Source: an uncultured Lachnospiraceae bacterium (GTDB taxonomy: Bacteria > Bacillota > Clostridia > Lachnospirales > Lachnospiraceae). Taken from it: DNA of 64,000 nt. Each line of letters starts with the position of its first letter. Position 1 is the stretch's first letter. Both the position numbers and the translations under genes were made by a program. The notes beneath the pieces are model-generated. The model did not search any database. It saw nothing but the letters and a program-made list of their open reading frames with translations, and was not told where the DNA came from. Shown in pieces: positions 48,157 through 57,067 of the stretch. Location of the stretch: contig CANQRU010000011.1 in assembly GCA_947626395.1 (NCBI GenBank), positions 1-64,000 of the forward strand, given 5' to 3'.

Positions 48157-49803
48157 ATGATCAGTGCGAACAACATTACACTGCGAGTCGGAAAAAGGGC
48201 GTTATTCGAGGACGTCAACATCAAATTTGTCGAAGGCAACTGCTACGGCGTCATCGGCGCCAACGGCGCCGGCAAGTCCACGTTTCTGCGGATCCTGTCG
48301 GGGCAGCTGGAGCCCACGTCCGGCGACGTGGTGATCACCGACGGGCAGAGGCTTTCCTTCCTGCAGCAGGACCATTTCAAATACGACCAGTATACGGTGA
48401 CGGATACAGTGATCCAGGGCAATTCCAGGCTCTACGAGGTGATGAAGGAGAAGGACGCCATCTATATGAAGGAAGATTTCTCCGACGAGGACGGTATCCG
48501 GGCCGCGGAGCTGGAAGCGGAGTTCGCGGAGATGAACGGCTGGGAGGCAGAGTCCGACGCGGCGAACCTCTTAAACGGTCTCGGCGTGGACACGGACTAT
48601 CACTATACGCTGATGAAGGATCTGAACGGCGCCCTGAAAGTGAAGGTGCTGCTGGCCCAGGCGCTTTTCGGAAACCCTGACATCCTGCTCCTCGACGAGC
48701 CGACCAACAACATGGACCTGGACGCCATCGCCTGGCTGGAGGAGTTCCTGATCAATTTTGAGAACACGGTGATCGTGGTGTCCCACGACCGCTATTTTCT
48801 GAATAAAGTCTGCACACAGATCGCCGACATCGACTACGGCAAGATCCAGCTTTACGCCGGCAACTACGATTTCTGGTTTGAGTCCAGCCAGCTGATGGTT
48901 AAGCAGATGAAGGAAGCCAACCGCAAGAAAGAGGAGAAGATCAAGGAACTGCAGGAATTCATCCAGCGGTTCTCGGCCAACGCTTCCAAGTCCAAGCAGG
49001 CGACCTCCCGCAAGCGGGCCCTGGAGAAGATCCAGTTAGACGACATCAAGCCCTCCAGCCGGAAGTACCCGTATATTGATTTCCGGCCCTTCCGCGAGAT
49101 CGGCAACGAGGTGCTGACGGTGACGAACCTGTCGAAGACCATCGACGGCGTGAAGGTGCTGGACGATATTTCCTTTATCTTAAACCGCACCGACAAGGTG
49201 GCCCTGGTGGGACCGAATGAGCAGGCGAAGACCGTGCTTTTCCAGATCCTTTCCGGGGAAATGGAGCCGGACAGCGGCGATTACAAATGGGGTCTGACCA
49301 CGACCCAGTCCTACTTCCCGAAGGACAACAGCGCGGAATTTGCGGGCGAAGACACGATCGTAGAGTGGCTGACCCAGTATTCGCCGGAGAAGGATGTGAC
49401 GTATGTGCGCGGCTTCCTGGGCCGGATGCTGTTCGCCGGCGAGGACGGCGTGAAGAAGGTGAAGGTGCTCTCCGGCGGCGAGAAGGTGCGCTGCATGCTG
49501 TCGAAGCTGATGATCTCAGGCGCCAACGTGCTGATGCTGGATGAGCCGACCGACCATCTGGACATGGAGTCCATCACGGCGCTGAACAACGGCCTGATGA
49601 AGTTTCCGGGCGTGCTTCTGTTCTCGTCCCGCGACCATCAGATCGTGCAGACCACGGCCAACCGGATCATGGAGATCGTGAACGGGAAGCTGATCGATAA
49701 GATCACTACCTACGACGAGTATCTGGAGAGCGATGAGATGGCGAGAAAGCGCCAGGTGTTCACGGTGGTGAATACGGACGACGTGGAGCCTGTAGAAGAG
49801 TGA
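48157..49803 (+). CDS. ABC-F ATPase, YbiT-like, with degenerate second site
   Basis: A 548-residue ABC-F protein (two ATPase domains, no membrane part); such proteins act on the ribosome. Domain 1 has a normal Walker A (GANGAGKST, 34-42) and LLLDEPTNNMD. The linker ANASKSKQATSRKRALEKI is characteristic of YbiT. In domain 2 the Walker A is GPNEQAKT (352-359), lacking the GxGK glycine, and the H-loop reads FSSRDH with R492 where His is expected; LSGGE and DEPTDHLD are kept. So site 2 is probably weak or inactive. Its end is 3 bp from the end of the convergent BCCT gene. Confidence 0.9.
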   Translation: MISANNITLRVGKRALFEDVNIKFVEGNCYGVIGANGAGKSTFLRILSGQLEPTSGDVVITDGQRLSFLQQDHFKYDQYTVTDTVIQGNSRLYEVMKEKDAIYMKEDFSDEDGIRAAELEAEFAEMNGWEAESDAANLLNGLGVDTDYHYTLMKDLNGALKVKVLLAQALFGNPDILLLDEPTNNMDLDAIAWLEEFLINFENTVIVVSHDRYFLNKVCTQIADIDYGKIQLYAGNYDFWFESSQLMVKQMKEANRKKEEKIKELQEFIQRFSANASKSKQATSRKRALEKIQLDDIKPSSRKYPYIDFRPFREIGNEVLTVTNLSKTIDGVKVLDDISFILNRTDKVALVGPNEQAKTVLFQILSGEMEPDSGDYKWGLTTTQSYFPKDNSAEFAGEDTIVEWLTQYSPEKDVTYVRGFLGRMLFAGEDGVKKVKVLSGGEKVRCMLSKLMISGANVLMLDEPTDHLDMESITALNNGLMKFPGVLLFSSRDHQIVQTTANRIMEIVNGKLIDKITTYDEYLESDEMARKRQVFTVVNTDDVEPVEE

Positions 49804-49806
49804 TTT

Positions 49807-51348
49807 TTATTTCTTCTTCTCTTCCAGATACTTTCCCGCATCCTTAAAGAAACTCCCGATAATGATCATCATAATGATCCCCACCGGGAACGCCGCGATG
49901 ATCGACACGGACTGCAGGTTCGCCATCGAATTCTCCGAGAAGATCAGCGCGATCGGGAACAGGATCAGCATGACCGCCCAGAAGAGCCGGATATTCCGGT
50001 GCGGCTCCGCGCCCGCGGGCAGCGTCTTGTAGGAATAGGCGGATGCCACCATCGTGATCGAGTCGAACGAAGTCGCGTAGAAGGCGATCATCGTGACGGC
50101 CAGCAGAAGCAGGCCCATTTTCGCCCAGGGAAGCGTCTGCATGATCGTGATGATGATCTGATACAGGTCGCCGGATGCCGCGTACTCGGCGATCAGGTCC
50201 ATCTGGCCGGTGACCTGGAGGTTCAGGCTGTAATTTCCGAGGATGATGAAGGAAGTAAATGTCCCCGCCAGCGCCCAGAAGTATCCGCCCAGGATCGTCT
50301 GACGGATGGTTCGCCCGCCGCTGATGGAACCGATGAAGAATGGCGTCGCCACGCACCATACCATCCAGTAGGCCCAGTAGAAGATGGTCCAGTTCTGCGG
50401 AAATGAAGTCTCTCGGAGGGCATCGGTCCAGGTAGCCAGGCCGATGAAATTCTGGGTCAGATTGCCGATGGCGGTGATGCCGGTCTCAATCGTATAGCGT
50501 GCCTTGCCGCCGCCGATGAGCACATAGAGCAGCAGGGCGAAGAACAGGTAGGTGCAGGAAGCGGCCAGCTTCGCCACGCCTTTCATGCCGAAATACACGG
50601 TGACCGTGTAGACCAGGCAGATGATCACCAGGATTGCGATGGTGAACAGATTGGACTGCTCGATATGGAAGACCGTACTCAGCGCCATGGACAGAAGCGG
50701 CGTCGCCAGGGAAAACGTGGTGGCGGTGCCGGCCAGCAGCGCGAACACGGCGATCAGGTCGATGATCTTCCCGGCGGGGCCGTCGGTCCATTTGCCGAGG
50801 AGCGGCCGGCATGCCTCGGAATACTTCTGCTTATTGCGCTTGCGGACATGGATCATGAAGCCGAAGGCCACGGCCAGGACCATGTAGAAGCTCCAGGGGA
50901 TCGGGCCCCAGTGGAACAGCGGGTAGGTGCTGGCCCAGTCCTGGACGCCGCCCAGATCGGAGATGCGCGGCTCGCCGGCATAGAGGATCCATTCGCACAG
51001 GGAATAGAACAGGATATCGGCGGCCAGTCCGGCGGTGAACATCATGGAGCCCCACTGGAACGAGGTGTACTGCGGCTTCTCCTGATCTCCCAGCCGGATA
51101 TCGCCGTATTTGGAAAATGCCATATAAAGGGAACAAAGGATCATCCCCAGACCGATGAGCAGGTAATAGCTGCCCAGTTCGTCGCCCAGGAAGAAGCGGA
51201 TGGACGCCAGAACCTGTCCGGATCTGTCCGGAGCCGCTACAAATACGATGCACAGCAGCAGGATGCAGATAAACGGTATGATCGTGGTGACCAGATCAAG
51301 CTGCTTTCTCAGGGGGGCCGGGGATTTATTATCGCTTTTCGTGTTCAT
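49807..51348 (-). CDS. BCCT-family betaine/carnitine/choline transporter
   Basis: A 513-residue transporter with about twelve membrane helices. The family signature around helix 8 is visible: FPQNWTIFYWAYWMVWCVATPFF (positions about 300-325) followed by GSISGGRTIRQ. It imports quaternary ammonium compounds such as betaine, choline or carnitine, usually driven by Na+ or H+. The start at 51348 has AAAAGGAGA upstream; longer in-frame starts lie in the promoter. A promoter on the - strand precedes it. A choline-related role could link to licD at 40 kb, though this is inference only. Confidence 0.92.
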   Translation of the reverse strand: MNTKSDNKSPAPLRKQLDLVTTIIPFICILLLCIVFVAAPDRSGQVLASIRFFLGDELGSYYLLIGLGMILCSLYMAFSKYGDIRLGDQEKPQYTSFQWGSMMFTAGLAADILFYSLCEWILYAGEPRISDLGGVQDWASTYPLFHWGPIPWSFYMVLAVAFGFMIHVRKRNKQKYSEACRPLLGKWTDGPAGKIIDLIAVFALLAGTATTFSLATPLLSMALSTVFHIEQSNLFTIAILVIICLVYTVTVYFGMKGVAKLAASCTYLFFALLLYVLIGGGKARYTIETGITAIGNLTQNFIGLATWTDALRETSFPQNWTIFYWAYWMVWCVATPFFIGSISGGRTIRQTILGGYFWALAGTFTSFIILGNYSLNLQVTGQMDLIAEYAASGDLYQIIITIMQTLPWAKMGLLLLAVTMIAFYATSFDSITMVASAYSYKTLPAGAEPHRNIRLFWAVMLILFPIALIFSENSMANLQSVSIIAAFPVGIIMMIIIGSFFKDAGKYLEEKKK

Positions 51349-51397
51349 AAGAGTCTCCTTTTGTTCAAAAACATAACAAAAACGGTTTATATTGAAC

Positions 51398-51426
51398 ATA
51401 ATAGCACGCGATAACAGAAAATGCAA
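51398..51426 (-). promoter_or_regulatory. Predicted promoter of BCCT gene
   Basis: Read on the - strand: -35 TTGCAT (51426-51421), 17 bp, -10 TATTAT (51403-51398) with TGC before it. It lies 50 bp upstream of the BCCT start. The rest of the 209-bp gap to the phospholipase gene shows nothing clear. Confidence 0.65.
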
Positions 51427-51557
51427 CCCCGTCTTTCTGACGATTTTCTGAAGTTTTCTCAAAATGACTCTGCAGATGAAGTTGGAATGCGCAGATAGAG
51501 TGGACGGTGACCGTGTTGGAAACAGCGCCTGAACCGCAGCCGGAGGATGGCGGACGG

Positions 51558-52586
51558 TCAGTCCGCCGGCAGGCCGCTGTGGTAGGAATAATTACCCAGT
51601 TCTTCTATGATATCGGTGAAATCGATCTCCTCCGTGACCGTCTCGGGGGAGATTTTTTTATGCTGCTGCATAAGCTCCGGCGACGGGTTCTGCCGCGCAA
51701 TAAGACGAAGCGCAATCAGAGAAAACGCCGTTCCGCAGCGGGCAAGGGCCTGGTGGAAGAGATCCATAAAGGAAGCGTCGGAGGCCAGTCGGCGGTCCCA
51801 GGGGTTGGACCAGGTCTCGTGATCCAGGTTCAGGCTCTGACGCGGATTGATCACATGGTCGGTCACGATCTTGCGGGAGATCACCGGATTCTTAAGGAAA
51901 ATAGATTCCATGAATTCCACCCGGTTCCGCTTGTGTCCGGACGGGTCCGCCAGGGTGCGGCAGCCGAAGCGCAGTGCCAGAATGGAACGGTGGATCATCC
52001 GCGGCGTCACCTGGAAATTATTCTCATAAGTGATCGGATAGTAGGTGATATTGATGCAGTCGCAGAGGAACCGGGAGATAAACTGCATCTCCTGGGGATT
52101 TAAGCAGATCGTAGCCGCCTGGTTGAATTCGGAAGGCTTTTTCTTCTTGTATTTCTGAAGCAGAAGGGCGTCGATCTCATTTTCCAGCTGCGCGTGGAGG
52201 CCGTGGAGCTTGACTTCCGGCCTGTCCGCGTCATAGTGGATGCGGCCATAGACGAAGGGATGGCAGATGGAATCGCAGATATAATGGCAGACATAGCCGC
52301 AGAAGTAGGCAACGGCCTGCTCCCGCTGCTGGCGCGACCGGATCTGCAGGGTCTCCTGTATGTAGGTGATAAAGAAATCACGCACGTGATGCTCGTGCAT
52401 GTAGGAGCCCACGTTGCGGTAGTCGCGGTGGCGCAGGATCGGCAGGTTGTAAAAGAACATGTCCGGTCCCTGCAGGCCCAGCTGGTAGAGCCACCGGTAT
52501 TTGGCGATGATGTGTTTGAGCGGGGCGGCGGGAAGGTCATTGTATGCTTTCATTCCTAAGATGTAATGGGTAGTAAAGCCGGGCAT
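51558..52586 (-). CDS. Zinc-dependent phospholipase C-like protein
   Basis: A 342-residue protein of the zinc-dependent phospholipase C/S1-P1 fold (PF00882). Putative metal ligands are in the expected order: GFTTHYILG, GLQGPDMFFY, YMHEHHV, GYVCHYICDSICHPFVY and HGLHAQLENEID. No signal peptide is seen, so it is probably cytosolic, unlike secreted clostridial alpha-toxins; calling it a toxin would be wrong. Substrate unknown. Start on the - strand at 52586 with AGGAGG upstream. It shares its upstream gap with the AGCS gene on the other strand. Confidence 0.85.
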   Translation of the reverse strand: MPGFTTHYILGMKAYNDLPAAPLKHIIAKYRWLYQLGLQGPDMFFYNLPILRHRDYRNVGSYMHEHHVRDFFITYIQETLQIRSRQQREQAVAYFCGYVCHYICDSICHPFVYGRIHYDADRPEVKLHGLHAQLENEIDALLLQKYKKKKPSEFNQAATICLNPQEMQFISRFLCDCINITYYPITYENNFQVTPRMIHRSILALRFGCRTLADPSGHKRNRVEFMESIFLKNPVISRKIVTDHVINPRQSLNLDHETWSNPWDRRLASDASFMDLFHQALARCGTAFSLIALRLIARQNPSPELMQQHKKISPETVTEEIDFTDIIEELGNYSYHSGLPAD

Positions 52587-52669
52587 ATGGAAGCCTCCTT
52601 AATGCGGTCGGGGTTTCTGCAGTGACGGTATCCGAGGCCGCGGCGCGGAACTCAGAGCTTTGCTCCGAT

Positions 52670-52678
52670 AGTATAGCA
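52670..52678 (-). promoter_or_regulatory. Possible extended -10 promoter for phospholipase-like gene
   Basis: On the - strand, TGCTATACT contains -10 TATACT (52675-52670) with an upstream TG. No clear -35. The 189-bp divergent gap otherwise carries only the two ribosome sites. Confidence 0.4.
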
Positions 52679-52775
52679 TAAATATTTCGTAAATGCGAGA
52701 GAAACCAGTAACTGTCAGGCATAGTTTTCCGGAAAAAGGAATAGAAGGGTAGAAAAGACACGCGGGAGGCGCGGC

Positions 52776-54392
52776 ATGATTCACTGGCTGCATAATCTGG
52801 TGTGGGGACCGGCGCTGATCGGGCTGCTGCTGGCGGCCGGGATCTGTTATACGTGGAAGAGCGGATTCTTCCAGATCAGAGGTTTTCGGGTATGGTGGCG
52901 CGCGACGGCGGGGAGCCTGTGGGGGAAGTGGGCCGATGCAGGAAACGATGCAGAAGGCGCGGAAAAATCCGAAGCACGATCTGGCGCGGCCAATCAGGAG
53001 AGCAGAGCCGCGCTGACGAAATTTCAGACGGCCTGCACCGCGCTGGCGGCTACGATCGGAACCGGCAATATCGCCGGCGTGGCCACGGCTCTGATAGCCG
53101 GCGGCCCGGGGGCCATCTTCTGGATGTGGGTATCCGCGCTTCTGGGAATGATGACGGCTTACGCGGAGGTGAGCCTGGGGATCCGTTTTCGGAGACGGCA
53201 GCCGGACGGCTCGTGGCTTGGCGGTCCGTGCGCTTATCTGTCCGAGGGACTGCGTATGCCGCGGCTGGCGCTTGTCTATGGGATATTATGCCTGTGCGCG
53301 TCGCTGGGAATGGGCAGTATGGTTCAGTCGAACGCGGTTTCCCAGACATTTTCGGCGTCCCTGGGAATTCCCCCGCTTGTCAGCGCGGTCACTGTGACGG
53401 CGCTGGTGCTTGGGATCGTTCTCGGGGGAACGAAACGGATCGCGAAGGTGACGGCGTGGATGATCCCGCTGGCTGCGGCTGTCTACATAGCCGGTTGCGC
53501 GGCGGTGCTGGCGGTATGCCGCGCGCAGATCCCGCAGATCCTGGGGGAGATCTTCCGGTGCGCGCTGACTCCGAGGGCCGCGCTGGGAGGTGCGGGAGGC
53601 TATGGCGTTATACGCGCGCTGCGCCGGCGTACGGGAAATGGCTCCGGCGGCGCGTTTTCCGCGTTCCGCTATGGCGTCGCCAGAGGCGTATTCTCCAATG
53701 AAGCCGGATTGGGAACGCTGGCGGGACTCCATGGAGCCGCCGGCGATACGACGCCGCGGGAGCAGGGGATGTGGGCCATGTTCGAGGTGTTTTTCGACAC
53801 GCTGGTGATCTGTACGATGACGGCGCTGGTGATCCTGTGCGTTGTGGGAGGCGGAGAGGGACTGCGCGGCTGCCGGTGGGACGGGGCGGCGCTGGCAGGC
53901 CGGTGTTTCGGCCGTATACTCGGACCTGCGGGGGAATACCTGGTCTCCGCGGCGATGGCTGTGTTCGCGTTTTCTACCATGATCGCGTGGTATTTCCTGG
54001 GACGGCAGACGCTGGGGGCTGTGGTGAGTCTGGCGGGACGGCTGTGGGAAAGCCGCGGCGGGCGCGGAAAGCGGAGGCGGGAGGCAGCCGGCCGGCAGCG
54101 GCCGGATCCACGGCGTGAAACCGGCATGAACGGAATGGCCGGCGCCGCCGGATACATGGCGGAGTCCATATATCTGCTCCTTTATGTGTACGCGGTCTTT
54201 CTGGGATGCGTGAGCAGCCTGACCGCAGTGTGGGAACTGTCGGACGTCTTTAACGGCCTGATGGCGTTTCCGAATCTTCTGGCGCTGTTTCTGCTGCGAC
54301 GGGACGTTCCGCCGGGCAATAGGTTTACGGCGGACGGAACCGACCGCTTGAATAGAACCGGCCGGCCGTGCCGAATGTATTTTCACGGATAA
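52776..54392 (+). CDS. AGCS-family sodium:amino acid symporter
   Basis: A 538-residue transporter of the alanine/glycine:cation symporter family: WGPALIGLLLAAGICYTW near the start, then TACTALAATIGTGNIAGVAT and GGPGAIFWMWVSALLGMMTAY, hallmark segments, and FSNEAGLGTLAGLHGAA near residue 307. About ten membrane helices. Two disordered insertions occur: an acidic one at about 52-81 and an Arg-rich one at about 422-455. It imports alanine or glycine with Na+; the exact substrate cannot be told. GGGAGG precedes the ATG. Confidence 0.93.
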   Translation: MIHWLHNLVWGPALIGLLLAAGICYTWKSGFFQIRGFRVWWRATAGSLWGKWADAGNDAEGAEKSEARSGAANQESRAALTKFQTACTALAATIGTGNIAGVATALIAGGPGAIFWMWVSALLGMMTAYAEVSLGIRFRRRQPDGSWLGGPCAYLSEGLRMPRLALVYGILCLCASLGMGSMVQSNAVSQTFSASLGIPPLVSAVTVTALVLGIVLGGTKRIAKVTAWMIPLAAAVYIAGCAAVLAVCRAQIPQILGEIFRCALTPRAALGGAGGYGVIRALRRRTGNGSGGAFSAFRYGVARGVFSNEAGLGTLAGLHGAAGDTTPREQGMWAMFEVFFDTLVICTMTALVILCVVGGGEGLRGCRWDGAALAGRCFGRILGPAGEYLVSAAMAVFAFSTMIAWYFLGRQTLGAVVSLAGRLWESRGGRGKRRREAAGRQRPDPRRETGMNGMAGAAGYMAESIYLLLYVYAVFLGCVSSLTAVWELSDVFNGLMAFPNLLALFLLRRDVPPGNRFTADGTDRLNRTGRPCRMYFHG

Positions 54393-54437
54393 AAAGTTTG
54401 CCGCCCGGCAGCGGCTCTGCCCGGCGGCAAACTTTTC
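54391..54437. terminator. Strong, nearly symmetric terminator
   Basis: A 19-bp stem with one mismatch (AAAGTTTGCCGCCCGGCAG with CTGCCCGGCGGCAAACTTT) is followed by TTTTCT on the + strand and preceded by A residues, so it can also act on the - strand. It overlaps the AGCS stop codon. Confidence 0.88.
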
Positions 54438-54601
54438 TATAATGGATTAAAAAGGGAGGAGAGCTGATAACCAATATTATCAGCTCAAGTATTATGAAAA
54501 AAATCACATTGGCTATCTGTGTTTTACTATAGAGAAGAAATATGAAGAAATGATGCTGAATATGTAAACCTTTTTTGAATAATTTGTGAACGTCCCGGGC
54601 C

Positions 54602-54630
54602 TTGCCTGATAAGAAAAATAATGGTAATAT
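54602..54630 (+). promoter_or_regulatory. Predicted promoter of REC/HD-GYP/GGDEF gene
   Basis: -35 TTGCCT (54602-54607), 17 bp, -10 TAATAT (54625-54630). It lies 47 bp before the chosen start. The AT-rich 240 bp after the terminator hold no gene. Confidence 0.55.
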
Positions 54631-54677
54631 ATTATAAGATTGTGTCTTTTAAATTCGCGCTGGGGAGGCAGATGAAG

Positions 54678-56897
54678 ATGGATAATAATAAACAGATGAA
54701 TAAATATAAAGTTTTGATCGTGGACGATTCGGAGATGAACCGCTCGATCCTGGCGGATATCCTGGGCGAGGAATATGATATCATCGAGGCAGAGGACGGA
54801 GAGGAAGCCGTAAAGATCCTGAGAAAGAGAAGCGCGGAGATATCCCTGGTGCTTCTGGATATCGTGATGCCGAAGATGGATGGCTTCGAAGTGCTTGTCA
54901 TGATGAACAAGTATCAGTGGATCGATGAGATCCCGGTGATCATGATCTCTGCGGAGAGCAGTTCCACCTCGGTGGAGAGGGCCTTCGATCTGGGCGTCGT
55001 CGATTACATAAGCAGGCCGTTCGACGCGGTAGTGGTGCACCGCCGTGTGGTCAATACGATCCTTCTCTACGCGAAGCAGCGGAAATTGGTGGGCATGGTC
55101 ACGGATCAGATCTATGAGAAGGAAAAGCAGAGCCGGCTGATGATCGATATCCTGAGCCAGATCGTGGAATTCCGCAACGGCGAGAGCGGCATGCATGTGC
55201 TGCATATCCATCTGATCACGGAGATCATTTTAAAGCAGCTGTTCCAGAAGACGGGCCGGTACCGTCTCACTCCGGAGGACATTACGATGATCACCCTGGC
55301 GTCTGCTCTCCACGACGTGGGCAAGATCGCGATCCCGGGGGAGATCTTAAATAAGCCCGGCAAGTTAACCAAGGAAGAATATAAGACCATGAAGACCCAT
55401 CCGGCGGTGGGGGCGGCCATGCTGGATGAACTGCCGTTCCACCAGGACGAGCCGCTTCTAAGAAGGGCCTATGAGATCTGCCGGTGGCACCATGAGAGAT
55501 ACGACGGCCGCGGTTATCCGGACGGACTGAAGGGCGACGAGATCCCCATTTCCGCTCAGGTCGTGGCGCTGGCGGACGTCTACGACGCGCTGGTCAGCGA
55601 GCGTGTGTATAAGAGGGCGTTTTCCCATGAAGTGGCGGTGGAGATGATCCTTGACGGAGAGTGCGGCGTATTTAATCCGATCCTTCTGGAATGTCTGGTG
55701 GAGTGCGCCGGGAAGATCCAGGACAGCCTGGAGTCGGCGACCTTCGGGGCCAGTATCAGCGAGCAGCGGGAGATCCGCAAGATCACGGAGGAAATGATGC
55801 AGCATGAGGAGCTGTCGGCTTCCGAGCGGACGCTGCGGCTTCTGGAGCACGAGCGCACGAAATACCGTTTCTACGCGTCCATGTCCCATGAGGTCCAGTT
55901 TGAGTATTCGGTGGAGCCGTCCATGCTGACTCTGTCGGAATGGGGAGCGGCGGTGCTTGGCATCAAAGAGATCATTATGGATCCGGAGAATGACGAGTCG
56001 TTTACGGAGCTTCTGGGCGACGATGTGATCAGGAATTTCGCGGAGCTTCTGTATGCGACCAAGCCGAAGAATCCGGTGTTCCGTTTCCAGGGGCTGATCG
56101 AGGTGAAGGGAGAGCCCAGATGGCATCAGATCATCTGCCAGGCGCTGTGGTCTTCCGATGAGACGCCCAGGCTGACAGGAGCCATCGGCAAGGCCGTGGA
56201 TATTCACGACGAGCATATGCGGCTGGTTCATCTGGAGCAGACGGCGTCCCATGACGGACTGACCGGACTTCTGAATCATGCCAGCGCGGAATATATTATC
56301 CGGGAGCGGCTGCGGCTGAATCCGCGCGGGAAATTCGCCATGTTCCTTCTGGATCTGGATTTCTTCAAGTCGGCGAATGATGAACACGGACACATTTTCG
56401 GAGACCATGTGCTTCAGCACCTGGCCGGGAAGATCCGGGAGAGCGTCCGCGACGAGGATGTAGCCGCCAGAATGGGCGGAGATGAATTCCTGATGTTTAT
56501 TGATTTTACGACGGATCTGGACGCGGTGGTGGATCGTATCTACCATTCGCTTCTGGGGTATTATGAGCATTTTAAGATCTCTGTCAGTATGGGCGTGGCG
56601 GTGAGCAACGGCGAGAATCTGGATTATGAGACGATGTTCCACCACGCGGATGAAGCGCTTTATTCGGTGAAGCTGTCCGGGCGCGGAACGTATCATTTCT
56701 ACAGGCCGGAGATGGATGAGATGTTCGCCGAGCGGGAGGCGATCCCGCGGACGCCGGTGGAGAATAACGGCGTATCGGCCGGGACGGACGCGGCAGAAAG
56801 CGGGAGACCGGCGAAAGCAGAAGCCGCGGGCAGCGGCGAGATGCCGGAAAAAACGGAAAGTAAGGCCAGCGGCAGCGGGACGCCGGAGAATAGTTAA
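54678..56897 (+). CDS. Response regulator with HD-GYP and GGDEF domains
   Basis: A 739-residue protein: receiver domain (about 8-125, LVLLDIVMPKMDGFE), HD-GYP phosphodiesterase domain (HD at 212-213, HHERYDGRGYPDGLKG with GYP at 279-281), a PAS-like middle part (about 400-510), and a GGDEF diguanylate cyclase domain (MGGDEF, 600-604, preceded by RDED, an RxxD product-inhibition site), then an Ala/Glu/Lys-rich tail. Both cyclase and phosphodiesterase motifs look intact, so it could make and break cyclic-di-GMP. No kinase gene is adjacent. The ATG at 54678 has GGGGAGG nine bases upstream; another ATG is at 54672. Confidence 0.92.
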   Translation: MDNNKQMNKYKVLIVDDSEMNRSILADILGEEYDIIEAEDGEEAVKILRKRSAEISLVLLDIVMPKMDGFEVLVMMNKYQWIDEIPVIMISAESSSTSVERAFDLGVVDYISRPFDAVVVHRRVVNTILLYAKQRKLVGMVTDQIYEKEKQSRLMIDILSQIVEFRNGESGMHVLHIHLITEIILKQLFQKTGRYRLTPEDITMITLASALHDVGKIAIPGEILNKPGKLTKEEYKTMKTHPAVGAAMLDELPFHQDEPLLRRAYEICRWHHERYDGRGYPDGLKGDEIPISAQVVALADVYDALVSERVYKRAFSHEVAVEMILDGECGVFNPILLECLVECAGKIQDSLESATFGASISEQREIRKITEEMMQHEELSASERTLRLLEHERTKYRFYASMSHEVQFEYSVEPSMLTLSEWGAAVLGIKEIIMDPENDESFTELLGDDVIRNFAELLYATKPKNPVFRFQGLIEVKGEPRWHQIICQALWSSDETPRLTGAIGKAVDIHDEHMRLVHLEQTASHDGLTGLLNHASAEYIIRERLRLNPRGKFAMFLLDLDFFKSANDEHGHIFGDHVLQHLAGKIRESVRDEDVAARMGGDEFLMFIDFTTDLDAVVDRIYHSLLGYYEHFKISVSMGVAVSNGENLDYETMFHHADEALYSVKLSGRGTYHFYRPEMDEMFAEREAIPRTPVENNGVSAGTDAAESGRPAKAEAAGSGEMPEKTESKASGSGTPENS

Positions 56898-56903
56898 AGA
56901 AAG

Positions 56904-56932
56904 TTTAAGGAAAATGAACCTGCTGATATAAG
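56904..56932 (+). promoter_or_regulatory. Possible promoter of SIMPL lipoprotein gene
   Basis: -35 TTTAAG (56904-56909), 17 bp, -10 TATAAG (56927-56932). Both boxes are imperfect. The 170-bp gap has no other clear signal besides a strong AGGAGGGG ribosome site. Confidence 0.4.
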
Positions 56933-57067
56933 ATTCCTGTGATATATTGATATGCAGCGGCGGAAACTGTGCGGCCGGTTCCGGTAAGGATCCGGATAAG
57001 ATCCTGGCTGCCGGGGCGGTTATGAGCGCAGCAGAAGTGTGTGAATATATATCAGGAGGGGATTTCC

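Noticed and set aside
51558-52586. Secreted alpha-toxin-like phospholipase
   Set aside because: No signal peptide and no C-terminal membrane-binding domain; only the metal-binding fold is shared.
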